Shown one piece after another: positions 28,080-35,725 of a stretch of DNA of 64,000 bases. The first letter of the stretch is position 1, and each line of letters begins with the position of its first letter. This DNA comes from Actinomadura cremea (GTDB lineage: Bacteria; Actinomycetota; Actinomycetes; Streptosporangiales; Streptosporangiaceae). The stretch lies in the NCBI RefSeq assembly GCF_014648495.1, contig NZ_BMRF01000001.1, positions 868,001 to 932,000 of the forward strand. Direction: 5' to 3'. The translations under genes were made by a program, and so were the position numbers. The notes below the pieces were generated by a model. It worked only from the letters and a program-made list of their open reading frames with translations. It was not told the DNA's origin and ran no database searches.

Positions 28080-28976
28080 CTACAGCCCGTACTGCGCGGA
28101 CAGGTCCGCCGTCTTGACCGCCACGAGCACGCCCAGCAGCACCAGCGTGAGGACGGGCGCCGCGACGTGGACGGCGAGGCGGCGAGCCTTCGGCGCGTAG
28201 GCGTACGCGGCGGCGAGCGCGGCTCCCACGACCAGGCCGCCGATGTGTCCCTGCCAGGAGATCCCGGGTATCGAGAACGTGATGATCAGGTTGATCACCA
28301 GCAGGAACACGATGGGGCCGGTGGGGGCGCGCATCCGGCGGCCGATCACGAAGAAGGCCCCGAACAGTCCGAAGATGGCGCCGGACGCGCCCACCGCGGC
28401 CTCGCCGGGCGACACCAGGTACAGCAGCACCGAGCCGCCGAGCCCCGACAGCAGGTAGAGGGCGAGGTAGCGCCACCGTCCGAGCACCTGTTCCAGGGAC
28501 GGGCCGATCGCCCACAGCGCCCACATGTTGAACAGGATGTGGGTGATGCCGAACGACCCCTCGGTCTGGTGCAGGAACATCGAGGTGCCGAGCCGGTACC
28601 ACTGGCCCTCCGCGACGCCGACGAGGTCGCCGTCCAGCAGGCCGAGCCCGACCATCATGTAGTCGAAGACGACGTCGCGGGACGCGCGCTCGAACAGGTA
28701 CACCAGGATGCAGGCGCCGATCAGCGAGTACGTCACCACCGGTGTGGACGACGCCGCCGCGCGGGCGCCCAGCGCGGTGCGCGGAGCCGTCTTGTGCGCG
28801 TCACGGTTGCCCTCGGCGACGCACTCCACGCACTGGTGGCCGACGTCGGCCTCCCGCATGCAGTCGGGGCAGATGTACCGGTCGCACCGGGTGCAGCGCA
28901 CGTACGTCTCCCGCCCCGGGTGCCGGTAGCAGGTCGGCACCGAGGTGTCGGACGCGGGACTCTGTTCTGTGCTCAT
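28080..28976 (-). CDS. Rhomboid-family intramembrane serine protease with N-terminal zinc-binding domain
   Basis: Rhomboids cut TM segments inside the membrane. The 298-residue protein begins with a B-box-like zinc-binding segment (Cys 16, 28, 31, 36, 39, 49, 52 with His 19 and 47), then six or seven TM helices. The catalytic serine is in GEAAVGASGAIFGLFG and the partner histidine in WQGHIGGLVVG. HILFNMWALWAIGPSLE is the conserved TM2 segment. Zinc-finger rhomboids are widespread in actinobacteria near ppiA. The substrate is unknown. Confidence 0.92.
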   Translation of the reverse strand: MSTEQSPASDTSVPTCYRHPGRETYVRCTRCDRYICPDCMREADVGHQCVECVAEGNRDAHKTAPRTALGARAAASSTPVVTYSLIGACILVYLFERASRDVVFDYMMVGLGLLDGDLVGVAEGQWYRLGTSMFLHQTEGSFGITHILFNMWALWAIGPSLEQVLGRWRYLALYLLSGLGGSVLLYLVSPGEAAVGASGAIFGLFGAFFVIGRRMRAPTGPIVFLLVINLIITFSIPGISWQGHIGGLVVGAALAAAYAYAPKARRLAVHVAAPVLTLVLLGVLVAVKTADLSAQYGL

Positions 28977-29019
28977 CCGTACTCCGGTCGCGCGGTGCGG
29001 GCTCTCACCCTCTCAACGA

Positions 29020-29544
29020 CTAACGACGCTCGATCGTCACCGTGCGGATCACGATGTCGGTCTTCGGCCGGTCCATCGCACCGGTCGGGGCCTGGACGAT
29101 CTTGTCGACGACGTCGGTGCCCTCGATGACCTTGCCGAAGATGGTGTGCCGGCCGGTCAGGTGCCGCGTGTTCTGGACGTTGGTGGTGATGAAGAACTGG
29201 GAGCCGTTGGTGCCGGGCCCGGCGTTGGCCATGGCCAGCAGGTACGGCCGGTCGAACTTCAGGTCGGGGTGGAACTCGTCCCCGAACTCGTAGCCGGGGC
29301 CGCCGGTGCCGTTGCCGAGCGGGTCGCCGCCCTGGACCATGAACCCGTCGATGACCCGGTGGAAGACCGTCCCGTCGTAGAGGGGCTTCTCGGTCTTCTG
29401 CCGGGTGTTCGGGTCGGTCCACACCTTGTTGCCCTCGGCCAGGTCGACGAAGTTGCCGACCGTCTCGGGCGCCTTGTCCGGGTACAGCTGAATGACGATC
29501 TTGCCCATCGTCGTGTCGAGGGTCGCGAAGATCTCGTTGGCCAC
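29020..29544 (-). CDS. ppiA: Cyclophilin-type peptidyl-prolyl cis-trans isomerase
   Basis: The 174-residue protein catalyses proline isomerisation during folding. It lacks a signal peptide and so is cytoplasmic. The cyclophilin core shows [50 protein letters not shown] and [11 protein letters not shown], including the catalytic Arg in FHRVI. It is the neighbour of the rhomboid gene, as in other actinobacteria near oriC, and is divergent from the DUF5324-like gene across a 199-bp promoter region. Confidence 0.95.
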   Translation of the reverse strand: MANEIFATLDTTMGKIVIQLYPDKAPETVGNFVDLAEGNKVWTDPNTRQKTEKPLYDGTVFHRVIDGFMVQGGDPLGNGTGGPGYEFGDEFHPDLKFDRPYLLAMANAGPGTNGSQFFITTNVQNTRHLTGRHTIFGKVIEGTDVVDKIVQAPTGAMDRPKTDIVIRTVTIERR

Positions 29545-29743
29545 GGGGGCCTCCTCATGGTCGTCCGGACGGTCGAGTCCGGATTGCTTTCGTGCGGTTC
29601 GGCCGGTCCCTGTCTCGAAACCGTGCAGTGTCCGGCATGCCAGGAAAATGTCACCCTACGCGGCCGGACGGTCACTCGCACCGTGTTTACCCTCCGATGC
29701 ACGGGAAGGTTGCAGACAGGACCTCGCAAACAGGGAGGTTAGC

Positions 29744-30220
29744 GTGTCCCTAAAGATCAGTCTCCGTCGCAGGCCGCAGGACGGCGTGTACACGGGGTAC
29801 GAACGTGCCCGACAGGCGGCGGTGCAGGGTGCGGAGATGTGCCGGCGGCAGGCCACCACGGCCACCGACCGGTTCATGCCCGCCGCGAGCGAACGCGTTC
29901 TGGTCGCCCGCGGCTGGAGCGCGCCCCGGTTGCGGCGGGCCGCCCGTTACGTGGAAACGGGCCTCGCACCGCGTGTGAGCACTTTCATGAACGACATGGC
30001 TCACAAGGTCGAACCGCCGCGGCGCAACCGGCCGTCCACCGTCGCGCTGATGGCCATGACGGGCGCGGTCGTCGCGGCCGGCGCGGCCGGCGTGGTGATG
30101 ACCCGGCGCGGCGCCGTCCGCGACATGTCGGACGGTTCGGAGGAGGGGGAGGCGACCTCCGCCGACTCCATGACCGTCAGCGGTGCCGATGTCGACGGCC
30201 AGGTGCATTCGACGCACTAG
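29744..30220 (+). CDS. DUF5324-like membrane protein
   Basis: The 158-residue protein starts at GTG 29744 with GGGAGG at 29733-29738. An N-terminal helical segment (YTGYERARQAAVQGAEMCRR and ERVLVARGWSAPRLRRAARY) is followed by a TM helix (about residues 103-122, ALMAMTGAVVAAGAAGVVMT) and an acidic C-terminus. This organisation and its place beside ppiA/crgA match the actinobacterial DUF5324 family, for which no function is known. A strong hairpin follows. Confidence 0.65.
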   Translation: MSLKISLRRRPQDGVYTGYERARQAAVQGAEMCRRQATTATDRFMPAASERVLVARGWSAPRLRRAARYVETGLAPRVSTFMNDMAHKVEPPRRNRPSTVALMAMTGAVVAAGAAGVVMTRRGAVRDMSDGSEEGEATSADSMTVSGADVDGQVHSTH

Positions 30221-30255
30221 CCGGCCGCATCGGTCGCGTGCATGCGTAAGGCTCA

Positions 30256-30297
30256 GTGGAAGAGGGCCCGGTCCGCGAGGGCCGGGCCCTCTTCCAC
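30256..30297 (+). terminator. Terminator after the DUF5324-like gene
   Basis: Perfect 16-base arms GTGGAAGAGGGCCCGG (30256-30271) and CCGGGCCCTCTTCCAC (30282-30297) flank a 10-base loop, 36 bp past the stop codon. Confidence 0.8.
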
Positions 30298-30360
30298 GGC
30301 CGCGTTCCGGGCCGGTCCCTCCCGTCTCGGTCACCCCTACCACCCGGTACGGTGAACCGC

Positions 30361-31245
30361 ATGTCGGCAGAATCCCGCTCGGTGCCGCGGCGACTGGGCG
30401 TCCTCGTCGGGGACCGGGCCCGCCGGGGCCTGCACACCGCCGTGCACCGGACCTGGGAGTGGGTCCAGCGGCACGGCGAGATCACCCCCCACACCCACGG
30501 CGGCCGCCGGTTCGCCTACCTGGGCGAGGGCGCGTGCATCGGGTTCCCGGTCGGGGCCATCTACGGCGAACCGTGGATCTCGATCGGCGACCACACCCTC
30601 GTCGGGACGCACGTCACGATCTCGGCCGGGTTCGTCCCGGGCCTCGACCTCGGCCCCGACCTCGTCGTGAAGATCGGGTCGAGCTGCTCCCTCGGGCGCG
30701 GCACGCACATCGTCGGCCACCAGTCGATCGAGATCGGCAACGACGTCTTCACCGGCCCGAACGTCTACATCACCGACCAGAACCACACCTACGGCGACCT
30801 CGACGTGCCGATCGGGCGGCAGTGGCCGGAGAACAACCCGGTGGTGATCGGCGACGGCTGCTGGATCGGCACCGGCGCGGTCGTCCTGCCCGGCACCCGG
30901 CTCGGCCGGAACGTGGCGGTCGCGGGCGGCGCGGTGGTGCGCGGCGAGTTCCCCGACCACTCGGTCATCGGCGGCGTCCCCGCGAAGGTGCTGCGCAGCC
31001 ACGATCCCGAGCAGGGCTGGCAGCCGCCGCTGCGGACGAACCCGCTGATGTCGCTGGACGAACTGGCCGCGCTGTCCGTGGACGGCCTCGAGGGCCTGCA
31101 GCTCCTGCAGGACCGGCTGCGCGCCGAACACGAGGCGAACGCCCGGAACGGAACTCCCCCGTCCGACCGGGCCGCGGATGCCGATCGCGGCGACGCGCGC
31201 GCCGAGGCCGGCGCGTCCGTCGACGTCCGCGAGGAGACGGGCTGA
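30361..31245 (+). CDS. Left-handed beta-helix (hexapeptide repeat) acyltransferase
   Basis: The 294-residue protein carries repeated [LIV]-G-x4 hexapeptides over residues about 55-215 (IGDHTLVGTHVTISAG, IEIGNDVFTGPNVYITDQNH, VVIGDGCWIGTGAVVLPGTR and GGVPAKVLRSH). This is typical of maltose/xenobiotic O-acetyltransferases and WbbJ-like transferases that use acetyl-CoA; the His in DQNHTYGD is the usual catalytic base. The acceptor, perhaps a surface glycan, is not indicated. The C-terminal 70 residues are acidic and low-complexity. The ATG at 30361 has no strong Shine-Dalgarno site. Confidence 0.8.
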   Translation: MSAESRSVPRRLGVLVGDRARRGLHTAVHRTWEWVQRHGEITPHTHGGRRFAYLGEGACIGFPVGAIYGEPWISIGDHTLVGTHVTISAGFVPGLDLGPDLVVKIGSSCSLGRGTHIVGHQSIEIGNDVFTGPNVYITDQNHTYGDLDVPIGRQWPENNPVVIGDGCWIGTGAVVLPGTRLGRNVAVAGGAVVRGEFPDHSVIGGVPAKVLRSHDPEQGWQPPLRTNPLMSLDELAALSVDGLEGLQLLQDRLRAEHEANARNGTPPSDRAADADRGDARAEAGASVDVREETG

Positions 31246-31289
31246 CCTTCGGCCGGCCCCGACCGACCGGCCCGTGCCCGAGCGCGGGA

Positions 31290-31305
31290 TGTTCCACGTG
31301 AAACG
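31290..31305. promoter_or_regulatory. parS-like ParB-binding site
   Basis: TGTTCCACGTGAAACG differs at one base from the B. subtilis site TGTTCCACGTGAAACA and at two from the general consensus TGTTTCACGTGAAACA. The symmetric core TTCCACGTGAAA is intact. parS sites cluster around oriC in actinobacteria, and the surrounding gene order is also origin-proximal. The site lies between two convergent genes, a usual place, and partly overlaps the terminator hairpin. Confidence 0.8.
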
Positions 31306-31337
31306 ACCCCGCCCCGGAAGCCCGGGACGGGGTCGTT
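31302..31337. terminator. Bidirectional hairpin between acyltransferase and DEAD-box genes
   Basis: Arms at 31302-31317 and 31322-31337 (AACGACCCCGCCCCGG and near-complement, one mismatch) enclose AAGC. It ends both convergent transcripts and shares its first four bases with the parS-like site. Confidence 0.7.
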
Positions 31338-31346
31338 CCAGCTCGC

Positions 31347-32810
31347 TCAGTTGTAGCGGGCGGCGCTCCGGTCGCCGCCGCCGCTGCGCTTGCCGCCGTA
31401 CGACCCGCTGCCGCCGCCGCGGCGGCCGCCGTGCGAACCGCCGCTGCCGCCGCTGCGCGGGCCGCCGCCCCGCCGCTCACCGCGGCCGCCGCCTCCGTAG
31501 CCGCCGCGGCGGCCGCCCGGACGGCCCCGGCCGCCGCCGTTCTCGCGGCGCGGACGCTCCGGGATCAGCGGCTCCTCGATCGGGATGCCGGACGGCACCC
31601 GCGCGCCGGTCAGCTTGACCAGTTCGGCGTCGCCGCTGGCCACCCGGACGCGCGGGGCGTTGATCCCGGCCCGGCGGGTCATCGAGGACGTCGCCCGCAC
31701 CTGGTGCGGCAGGACGAGCGTGACGACCGTGCCGCGCTCGCCCGCACGGGCGGTCCGTCCGGCGCGGTGCATGTAGTCCTTGTGGTCGGCGGGCGGGTCG
31801 ACGTGCATGACGAGGCTCACATCGTCGACGTGGATGCCGCGCGCGGCGACGTCGGTCGCGACGAGCACGCTGATGTTGCCCTCGCGGAACTCGGCGAGCG
31901 TGCGGGTGCGCAGCCCCTGGCTCTTGCCGCCGTGCAGGCCCGCCGCGCGCACGCCCGCCTGGGTGAGCTGCTTGGCGAGCCGGTCGACGCCGTGCTTGGT
32001 GCGGGCGAACAGGATCGTCCGGCCCTCGCGGTTGGCGATCTCGGCGGTGATCGCGCCCTTGTCCTTCGGGGCGACGAGCAGCAGGTGGTGGTCCATCGTG
32101 TCGACGGACTCGTCCACCGGGCCGATCGCGTGCGTGACCGGGTCGTTCAGGTACCGCTTCACCAGGACGTCGACGTCCTTGTCGAGGGTGGCGGAGAACA
32201 GCAGGCGCTGCCCGCCGATGCGGGCCTGGTCGAGGATGTCGGTCACGTCGGGCAGGAAGCCCATGTCGGCCATGTGGTCGGCCTCGTCGAGCACCGCGAT
32301 CTCGACGTCGGACAGGTCGCAGGCGCCCTGCTGCATGAGGTCCTTGAGCCGCCCGGGGGTGGCCACCAGCACCTCGACGCCGCGGCGCAGCGCGTCGATC
32401 TGCTTGAACATCGAGGTCTGGCCGATGACGGTCTTGAACTTGAGGCCGAGGCCGCGGCCGAGCGGCTCCAGGTTCTGCTGGACCTGCTGGGCCAGCTCGC
32501 GCGTCGGCACCAGGATCAGTGCGAGCGGACGCTTCGGGGCGGCCCGGCGGCCGGCCAGCCGGGCGAGCAGCGGGAGACCGAACGCGAGGGTCTTGCCGGA
32601 TCCGGTCTTGCCGCGGCCGAGGACGTCCCGTCCCGCCATGACGTCGGGGATCGCGGCGGCCTGGATCGGGAACGGCGCCTCGATGCCCTGGCGGGCCAGG
32701 CCGGACACCAGCGCGGCCGGGAGGCCGAGCTCGGCGAAGGTGGGAACCGTCTCCTCGACCGCGATGGCGACCTCGGTGGACGGGTTCTGAGCAGCAGCGG
32801 CTGTGGTCAC
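31347..32810 (-). CDS. DEAD-box RNA helicase (RhlE/DeaD-like)
   Basis: The 487-residue protein unwinds RNA using ATP. Motifs in order: the Q motif around FAELGLPAALVSGLARQGIE, Walker A GRGKTGSGKT, PTRELAQQVQ, VATPGRLKDL, DEAD in VLDEADHMADMG, SAT in LLFSATLDKD, VATDVAARGIHVDDV and HRAGRTARAG. The C-terminal 85 residues are an RGG/GY-rich tail, a flexible RNA-binding extension found in cold-adapted or ribosome-assembly helicases. The GTG at 32810 gives the normal start. A 230-bp untranslated stretch upstream (to 33048) has no ORF and may be a long leader. Confidence 0.92.
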   Translation of the reverse strand: MTTAAAAQNPSTEVAIAVEETVPTFAELGLPAALVSGLARQGIEAPFPIQAAAIPDVMAGRDVLGRGKTGSGKTLAFGLPLLARLAGRRAAPKRPLALILVPTRELAQQVQQNLEPLGRGLGLKFKTVIGQTSMFKQIDALRRGVEVLVATPGRLKDLMQQGACDLSDVEIAVLDEADHMADMGFLPDVTDILDQARIGGQRLLFSATLDKDVDVLVKRYLNDPVTHAIGPVDESVDTMDHHLLLVAPKDKGAITAEIANREGRTILFARTKHGVDRLAKQLTQAGVRAAGLHGGKSQGLRTRTLAEFREGNISVLVATDVAARGIHVDDVSLVMHVDPPADHKDYMHRAGRTARAGERGTVVTLVLPHQVRATSSMTRRAGINAPRVRVASGDAELVKLTGARVPSGIPIEEPLIPERPRRENGGGRGRPGGRRGGYGGGGRGERRGGGPRSGGSGGSHGGRRGGGSGSYGGKRSGGGDRSAARYN

Positions 32811-33048
32811 GCAATACCTTCCGAGAGGGGGGCACGTCTCGGGAGGCACCACGTATCGGTTTTCGTGGGCTGCAAGGACGAGCCTGGCGTTGGGGCGCCG
32901 AAAAGAGTGATCTGGTCAGTCTAACGCCGCCGGGGGACCTCCTTATGCCCCGTCTCGGCCGGAACATTCTCCCCGTCCGGATCAACGGGCCCTCGCGACA
33001 CCTTCCGGCACGGCTTCCGGGCCCCCGCTCGCGCCTCCCCGGCCGGTC

Positions 33049-33690
33049 TCAGGGGAGCAGGCCGAGGAAGGCGTGCAGCACCGGATTGTCGTTGGCGGCC
33101 CGCCACGTGAGGTGCAGTTCCACCGGTTCGGGGTCCGGCAGCCGGACGGGGCGCAGCGTGACGCCCGCGAGCCCCAGGCGGGCGGCGGCGGCGGGGACGA
33201 GCGCGATGCCGAGCCCGACCTGGACGAGCGCGAGCACGGTGTGCACCTGGTGGGCGTGCTGCGCGCACGCGGGACGCACGCCGGCCTCGCGGAAGACGCT
33301 CACGACCAGGTCGTGGAAGTACCGCGCCTCGAACGGCGAGTAGCCGATCACCCGGGCGCCGTGGAAGTCGCCGAGGTCGAGTTCGTCCGCCGCGCAGAGC
33401 GGATGGTCGGCGGGCAGCGCCGCCAGCAGCGGTTCGGCGCCCAGCGGGCGGGTCTCCAGGCCGGGCGGGGCGGGCGGACGGACGAGCCCGAGGTCGAGAT
33501 CGCCGCCCGCGAGGCGTTCGAGCTGGTCGCGGGTGACGAGTTCGCGCAGCACGATCTCGATGTGCGGGAGGTGCTCGCCCGCCGTGCGGAGCAGGCTGCC
33601 CAGCACCCCGTAGGCCGACGTCGCGGTGAAGCCCAGCCGCAGCACGCCCGACCGGCCCTCGGTCACGCGCCGGACGGACCGGGCGGCGTC
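33049..33690 (-). pseudogene. LysR-type regulator lacking its DNA-binding domain
   Basis: About 213 codons encode the complete LysR substrate-binding domain, from SVRRVTEGRSGVLRLGFTAT through LVTRDQLERLAGGDLDLGLV and VLALVQVGLGIALVPAAAAR to the stop at 33049. The N-terminal helix-turn-helix (about 80 residues) is absent: upstream of 33690 the opposite strand is transporter sequence. No start codon with a ribosome site is visible at the break. The remaining piece cannot act as a normal regulator. Confidence 0.75.
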
Positions 33691-34152
33691 CTCGGCCTCG
33701 GCCTCGGGCCGGTGGCGCTGGTGCTGCTGGTGACGGGCGCGGGCGGCGTCTTCGGCGCGGTGCTGGAGAACACCGGCGCCGGCGAGGCCCTCGCCGACCT
33801 GCTCGGCGAGACGTCGCTGCCGGTGATCGTGCTCGCGTTCCTCATCGCCACCGCGCTGCGCGTCGCGCTCGGCTCCAAGACGGTCGCGATCGTGACGACC
33901 GCGCCGATCGTCGCCCCGCTGATCGCGGAGGCGGGGCTGTCGCAGCCGGAGATCGCGCTGGTCGTGGTCGCGGTCGCCGCGGGCGGCACCGTGCTGTCGC
34001 ACGTCAACGACTCCGGGTTCTGGCTGTTCAACCGCTACATGGACATCGACATCCGAACGACGCTGAAGAGCTGGACGCTGATGGAGACGTTCATGGGCGG
34101 CACCGCGTTCCTCATCGCGGCGGCCCTGAGCCTCGTCATCGCCGTGACCTGA
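33690..34152 (+). pseudogene. GntP-family gluconate permease, 3' third only
   Basis: About 153 codons encode the last helices of a GntP/gluconate:H+ symporter: LVTGAGGVFGAVLENTGAGE, ALRVALGSKTVAIVTTAPIV and VLSHVNDSGFWLFNRYMDI, with a normal C-terminus. The first two thirds are gone. The break at about 33690 abuts the truncated LysR gene head to head, as expected if a deletion or inversion fused two loci. Confidence 0.75.
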
Positions 34153-34174
34153 TGCCGGTCGCACCGCACGCCGA

Positions 34175-34203
34175 AGCCCCCGCCCTCGATCAGGGCGGGG
34201 GCT
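34175..34203. terminator. Bidirectional terminator
   Basis: AGCCCCCGCCCT (34175-34186) and AGGGCGGGGGCT (34192-34203) are perfect complements around a 5-base loop, between the GntP fragment and the convergent AHSA1 gene. Confidence 0.7.
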
Positions 34204-34255
34204 CCGGCGTTCGTCCGGTCGCCCGGTCGCCCGGTCGTCCGGGCGCCCCGGCCGG

Positions 34256-34726
34256 TCAGACGGTGTAGAGGGCGTACAGCGACTCGTAGTCGGCGTCCGT
34301 CGGCGCGCCGCCCTCCAGGACGGCCCCCAGCGCGTCGAGCATGGCGTGCCAGCCCACGCAGTAGTCGCGGGCGGGCGCCGCGCGCAGGGGGCGGTGCAGC
34401 AGCGTCAGCACGGTGCCGTCGCCGTCGGGCCGCAGCTCCCAGCGGACGATCGCGCGCGGCTCGTCCGGCCACGTCCAGGAGTGCTCCAGCCTCCTGCCCG
34501 GCTCGACCGCGAGGACCTCGCCGTCGGCGCGGCCCTCGGCTCCGAAGTCGTAGACGACCGCCCCGCCGACCCGGGGCTCGATCCGCACCCCGGGCATCCA
34601 CGCGCCCTGCTGGTCGGGATCGGACAGCGCCGACCAGACCCGTTCCGGAGGGTGCGGGAGCCGCCGCTCGAACTCGATGCGCCAGGTGCCGTCGGAGGCT
34701 TCGGCCAGGATGCCGCGTTCGCTCAC
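34256..34726 (-). CDS. SRPBCC/AHSA1-family protein
   Basis: The 156-residue protein has the START-like AHSA1 signature: EFERRLPHPPERVWSALSDP, DPDQQGAWMPG, LEHSWTWPDEPRAIVRWEL and CVGWHAMLDALGAVLEG. The fold forms a hydrophobic pocket; most bacterial members coupled to ArsR genes have no assigned ligand. The GTG start (34724-34726) overlaps the TGA of the ArsR gene (GTGA), so the two form a translationally coupled regulator-effector pair. Confidence 0.85.
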   Translation of the reverse strand: MSERGILAEASDGTWRIEFERRLPHPPERVWSALSDPDQQGAWMPGVRIEPRVGGAVVYDFGAEGRADGEVLAVEPGRRLEHSWTWPDEPRAIVRWELRPDGDGTVLTLLHRPLRAAPARDYCVGWHAMLDALGAVLEGGAPTDADYESLYALYTV

Positions 34727-35043
34727 GTGTCCTCATTCCCGAGGGTGTCCAGGTGCCGTTCCAGTGCGTCCAGGCGCCGCGCCCAGTTGTCGCGGGTGTG
34801 CTCGATCCAGCCGGTGATCTCGCCCAGCGGCGCCGGAGCGAGCCGGTAGAGCCGGCGCTGCGCGTCGCCTCGCCAGGTCACCAGCCCGGCCTCCCGCAGC
34901 ACCCGCAGGTGCCGGGAGACCGCCGGGCGGCTGATCCCGAACTCGGCGGCCAGGTCGCCCGCACTGCGCTCCCGCTCGGCCACGAGCTCCAGCAGCCGCC
35001 GCCGGTGCGGATCGGCCAGCGCCTCGAACACACTCTGGCTCAT
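34723..35043 (-). CDS. ArsR-family transcriptional repressor
   Basis: The 106-residue winged-helix protein has the ArsR pattern: VFEALADPHRRRLLELVAER, ERSAGDLAAEFGISRPAVSR and HLRVLREAGLVTWR. It lacks metal-site Cys residues (no CVC), so it is not metal-sensing. The ATG at 35043 is preferred over an in-frame GTG at 35061, which lies inside an inverted repeat. ArsR-AHSA1 pairs are common autoregulated units. Confidence 0.88.
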   Translation of the reverse strand: MSQSVFEALADPHRRRLLELVAERERSAGDLAAEFGISRPAVSRHLRVLREAGLVTWRGDAQRRLYRLAPAPLGEITGWIEHTRDNWARRLDALERHLDTLGNEDT

Positions 35044-35051
35044 GGCTCTTT

Positions 35052-35085
35052 TGTAACTCACAGGCTACGTAACAAGCAAGTTACA
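35052..35085. promoter_or_regulatory. Inverted repeat, probable ArsR operator
   Basis: TGTAACT (35052-35058) and AGTTACA (35079-35085) are perfect inverted arms 20 bp apart, just upstream of the ArsR start, with an internal GTAAC copy. It lies where autoregulation would act. Confidence 0.5.
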
Positions 35086-35113
35086 GAGGCCCCTTTGGAC
35101 GCCCCCGGACGCC

Positions 35114-35509
35114 TCAGGCGGTCTTGACCTCCGTGTTCTGGTTGGCGTGCAGCAGCCAGCGCCCGTCCTCCTTCGTCATGACGTACAGCGGCGCGCCCTC
35201 GGTTTTCCCGTCCGGCGCGTGGTAGATCTGCCGGACCTTCACGGCCGCCACGTCCGGGCGCAGGAACTGGACGTGCACCGGCTCGTAGGTGACCGGGCCC
35301 TCGAACACCGCGCCGGGCAGCACGGCGCGGGTGAACTCGGCGATCGCGTCGATGCCGATCAGGACCTTGCCGTGGGCGGTCGTCCAGAGGGCTTCGGGGT
35401 GGAACAGCTCCAGGAAGCCGTCGGCGTCCCTGGCCTGCTGCGTGCGCTCGACGGTGGCCACGATCTCGTGGATGGCCTTGATGTCCGCGGTTTCGGTCTC
35501 GGTGCTCAT
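35114..35509 (-). CDS. SnoaL-like (NTF2-fold) protein
   Basis: The 131-residue protein fits the SnoaL/DUF4440 family: IHEIVATVERTQQARDADGF, LELFHPEALWTTAHGKVL, GIDAIAEFTRAVLPG and KEDGRWLLHANQNTEV. Proteins of this fold act as isomerases, dehydratases or ligand-binding proteins; the role here is unassigned. The ATG at 35509 is chosen; the long upstream extension is not family-like. It shares the region to 35725 with cydA in divergent orientation. Confidence 0.75.
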   Translation of the reverse strand: MSTETETADIKAIHEIVATVERTQQARDADGFLELFHPEALWTTAHGKVLIGIDAIAEFTRAVLPGAVFEGPVTYEPVHVQFLRPDVAAVKVRQIYHAPDGKTEGAPLYVMTKEDGRWLLHANQNTEVKTA

Positions 35510-35621
35510 GCGGACCACTCTGCGACCTCGAGTTTTGTTGAGGTCAAGTGCGTTCCGGCGCGGCGTGATCAAGGTCATGCCCGGTGCGGCCGGGCGTGAG
35601 CTGAATAACGACCACAAGTAG

Positions 35622-35672
35622 TACTACGGCCCGTAGTATGTCTCACAGGACGTAGTACTACAGCTTGTAGTA
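35622..35672. promoter_or_regulatory. Paired BlaI/MecI-like palindromes upstream of cydABDC
   Basis: TACTACGGCCCGTAGTA (35622-35638) and TACTACAGCTTGTAGTA (35656-35672) are both TACTAC-N5-GTAGTA with perfect arms, 34 bp start to start. TACTACA/TGTAGTA is the classic BlaI/MecI operator core. No BlaI gene is in the window. Their position 54 bp before cydA suggests repression of the oxidase genes, with possible effect on the divergent SnoaL-like gene. Confidence 0.65.
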
Positions 35673-35725
35673 GATAGCCGGGGAGGCCCGCGCAATGGGG
35701 ACGTTCGGCCGGGAGCAGGGTGGCC

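Noticed and set aside
32811-33048. Riboswitch or thermosensor in the leader of the DEAD-box gene
   Set aside because: The stretch has no convincing conserved fold and no known class signature that I can recognise.
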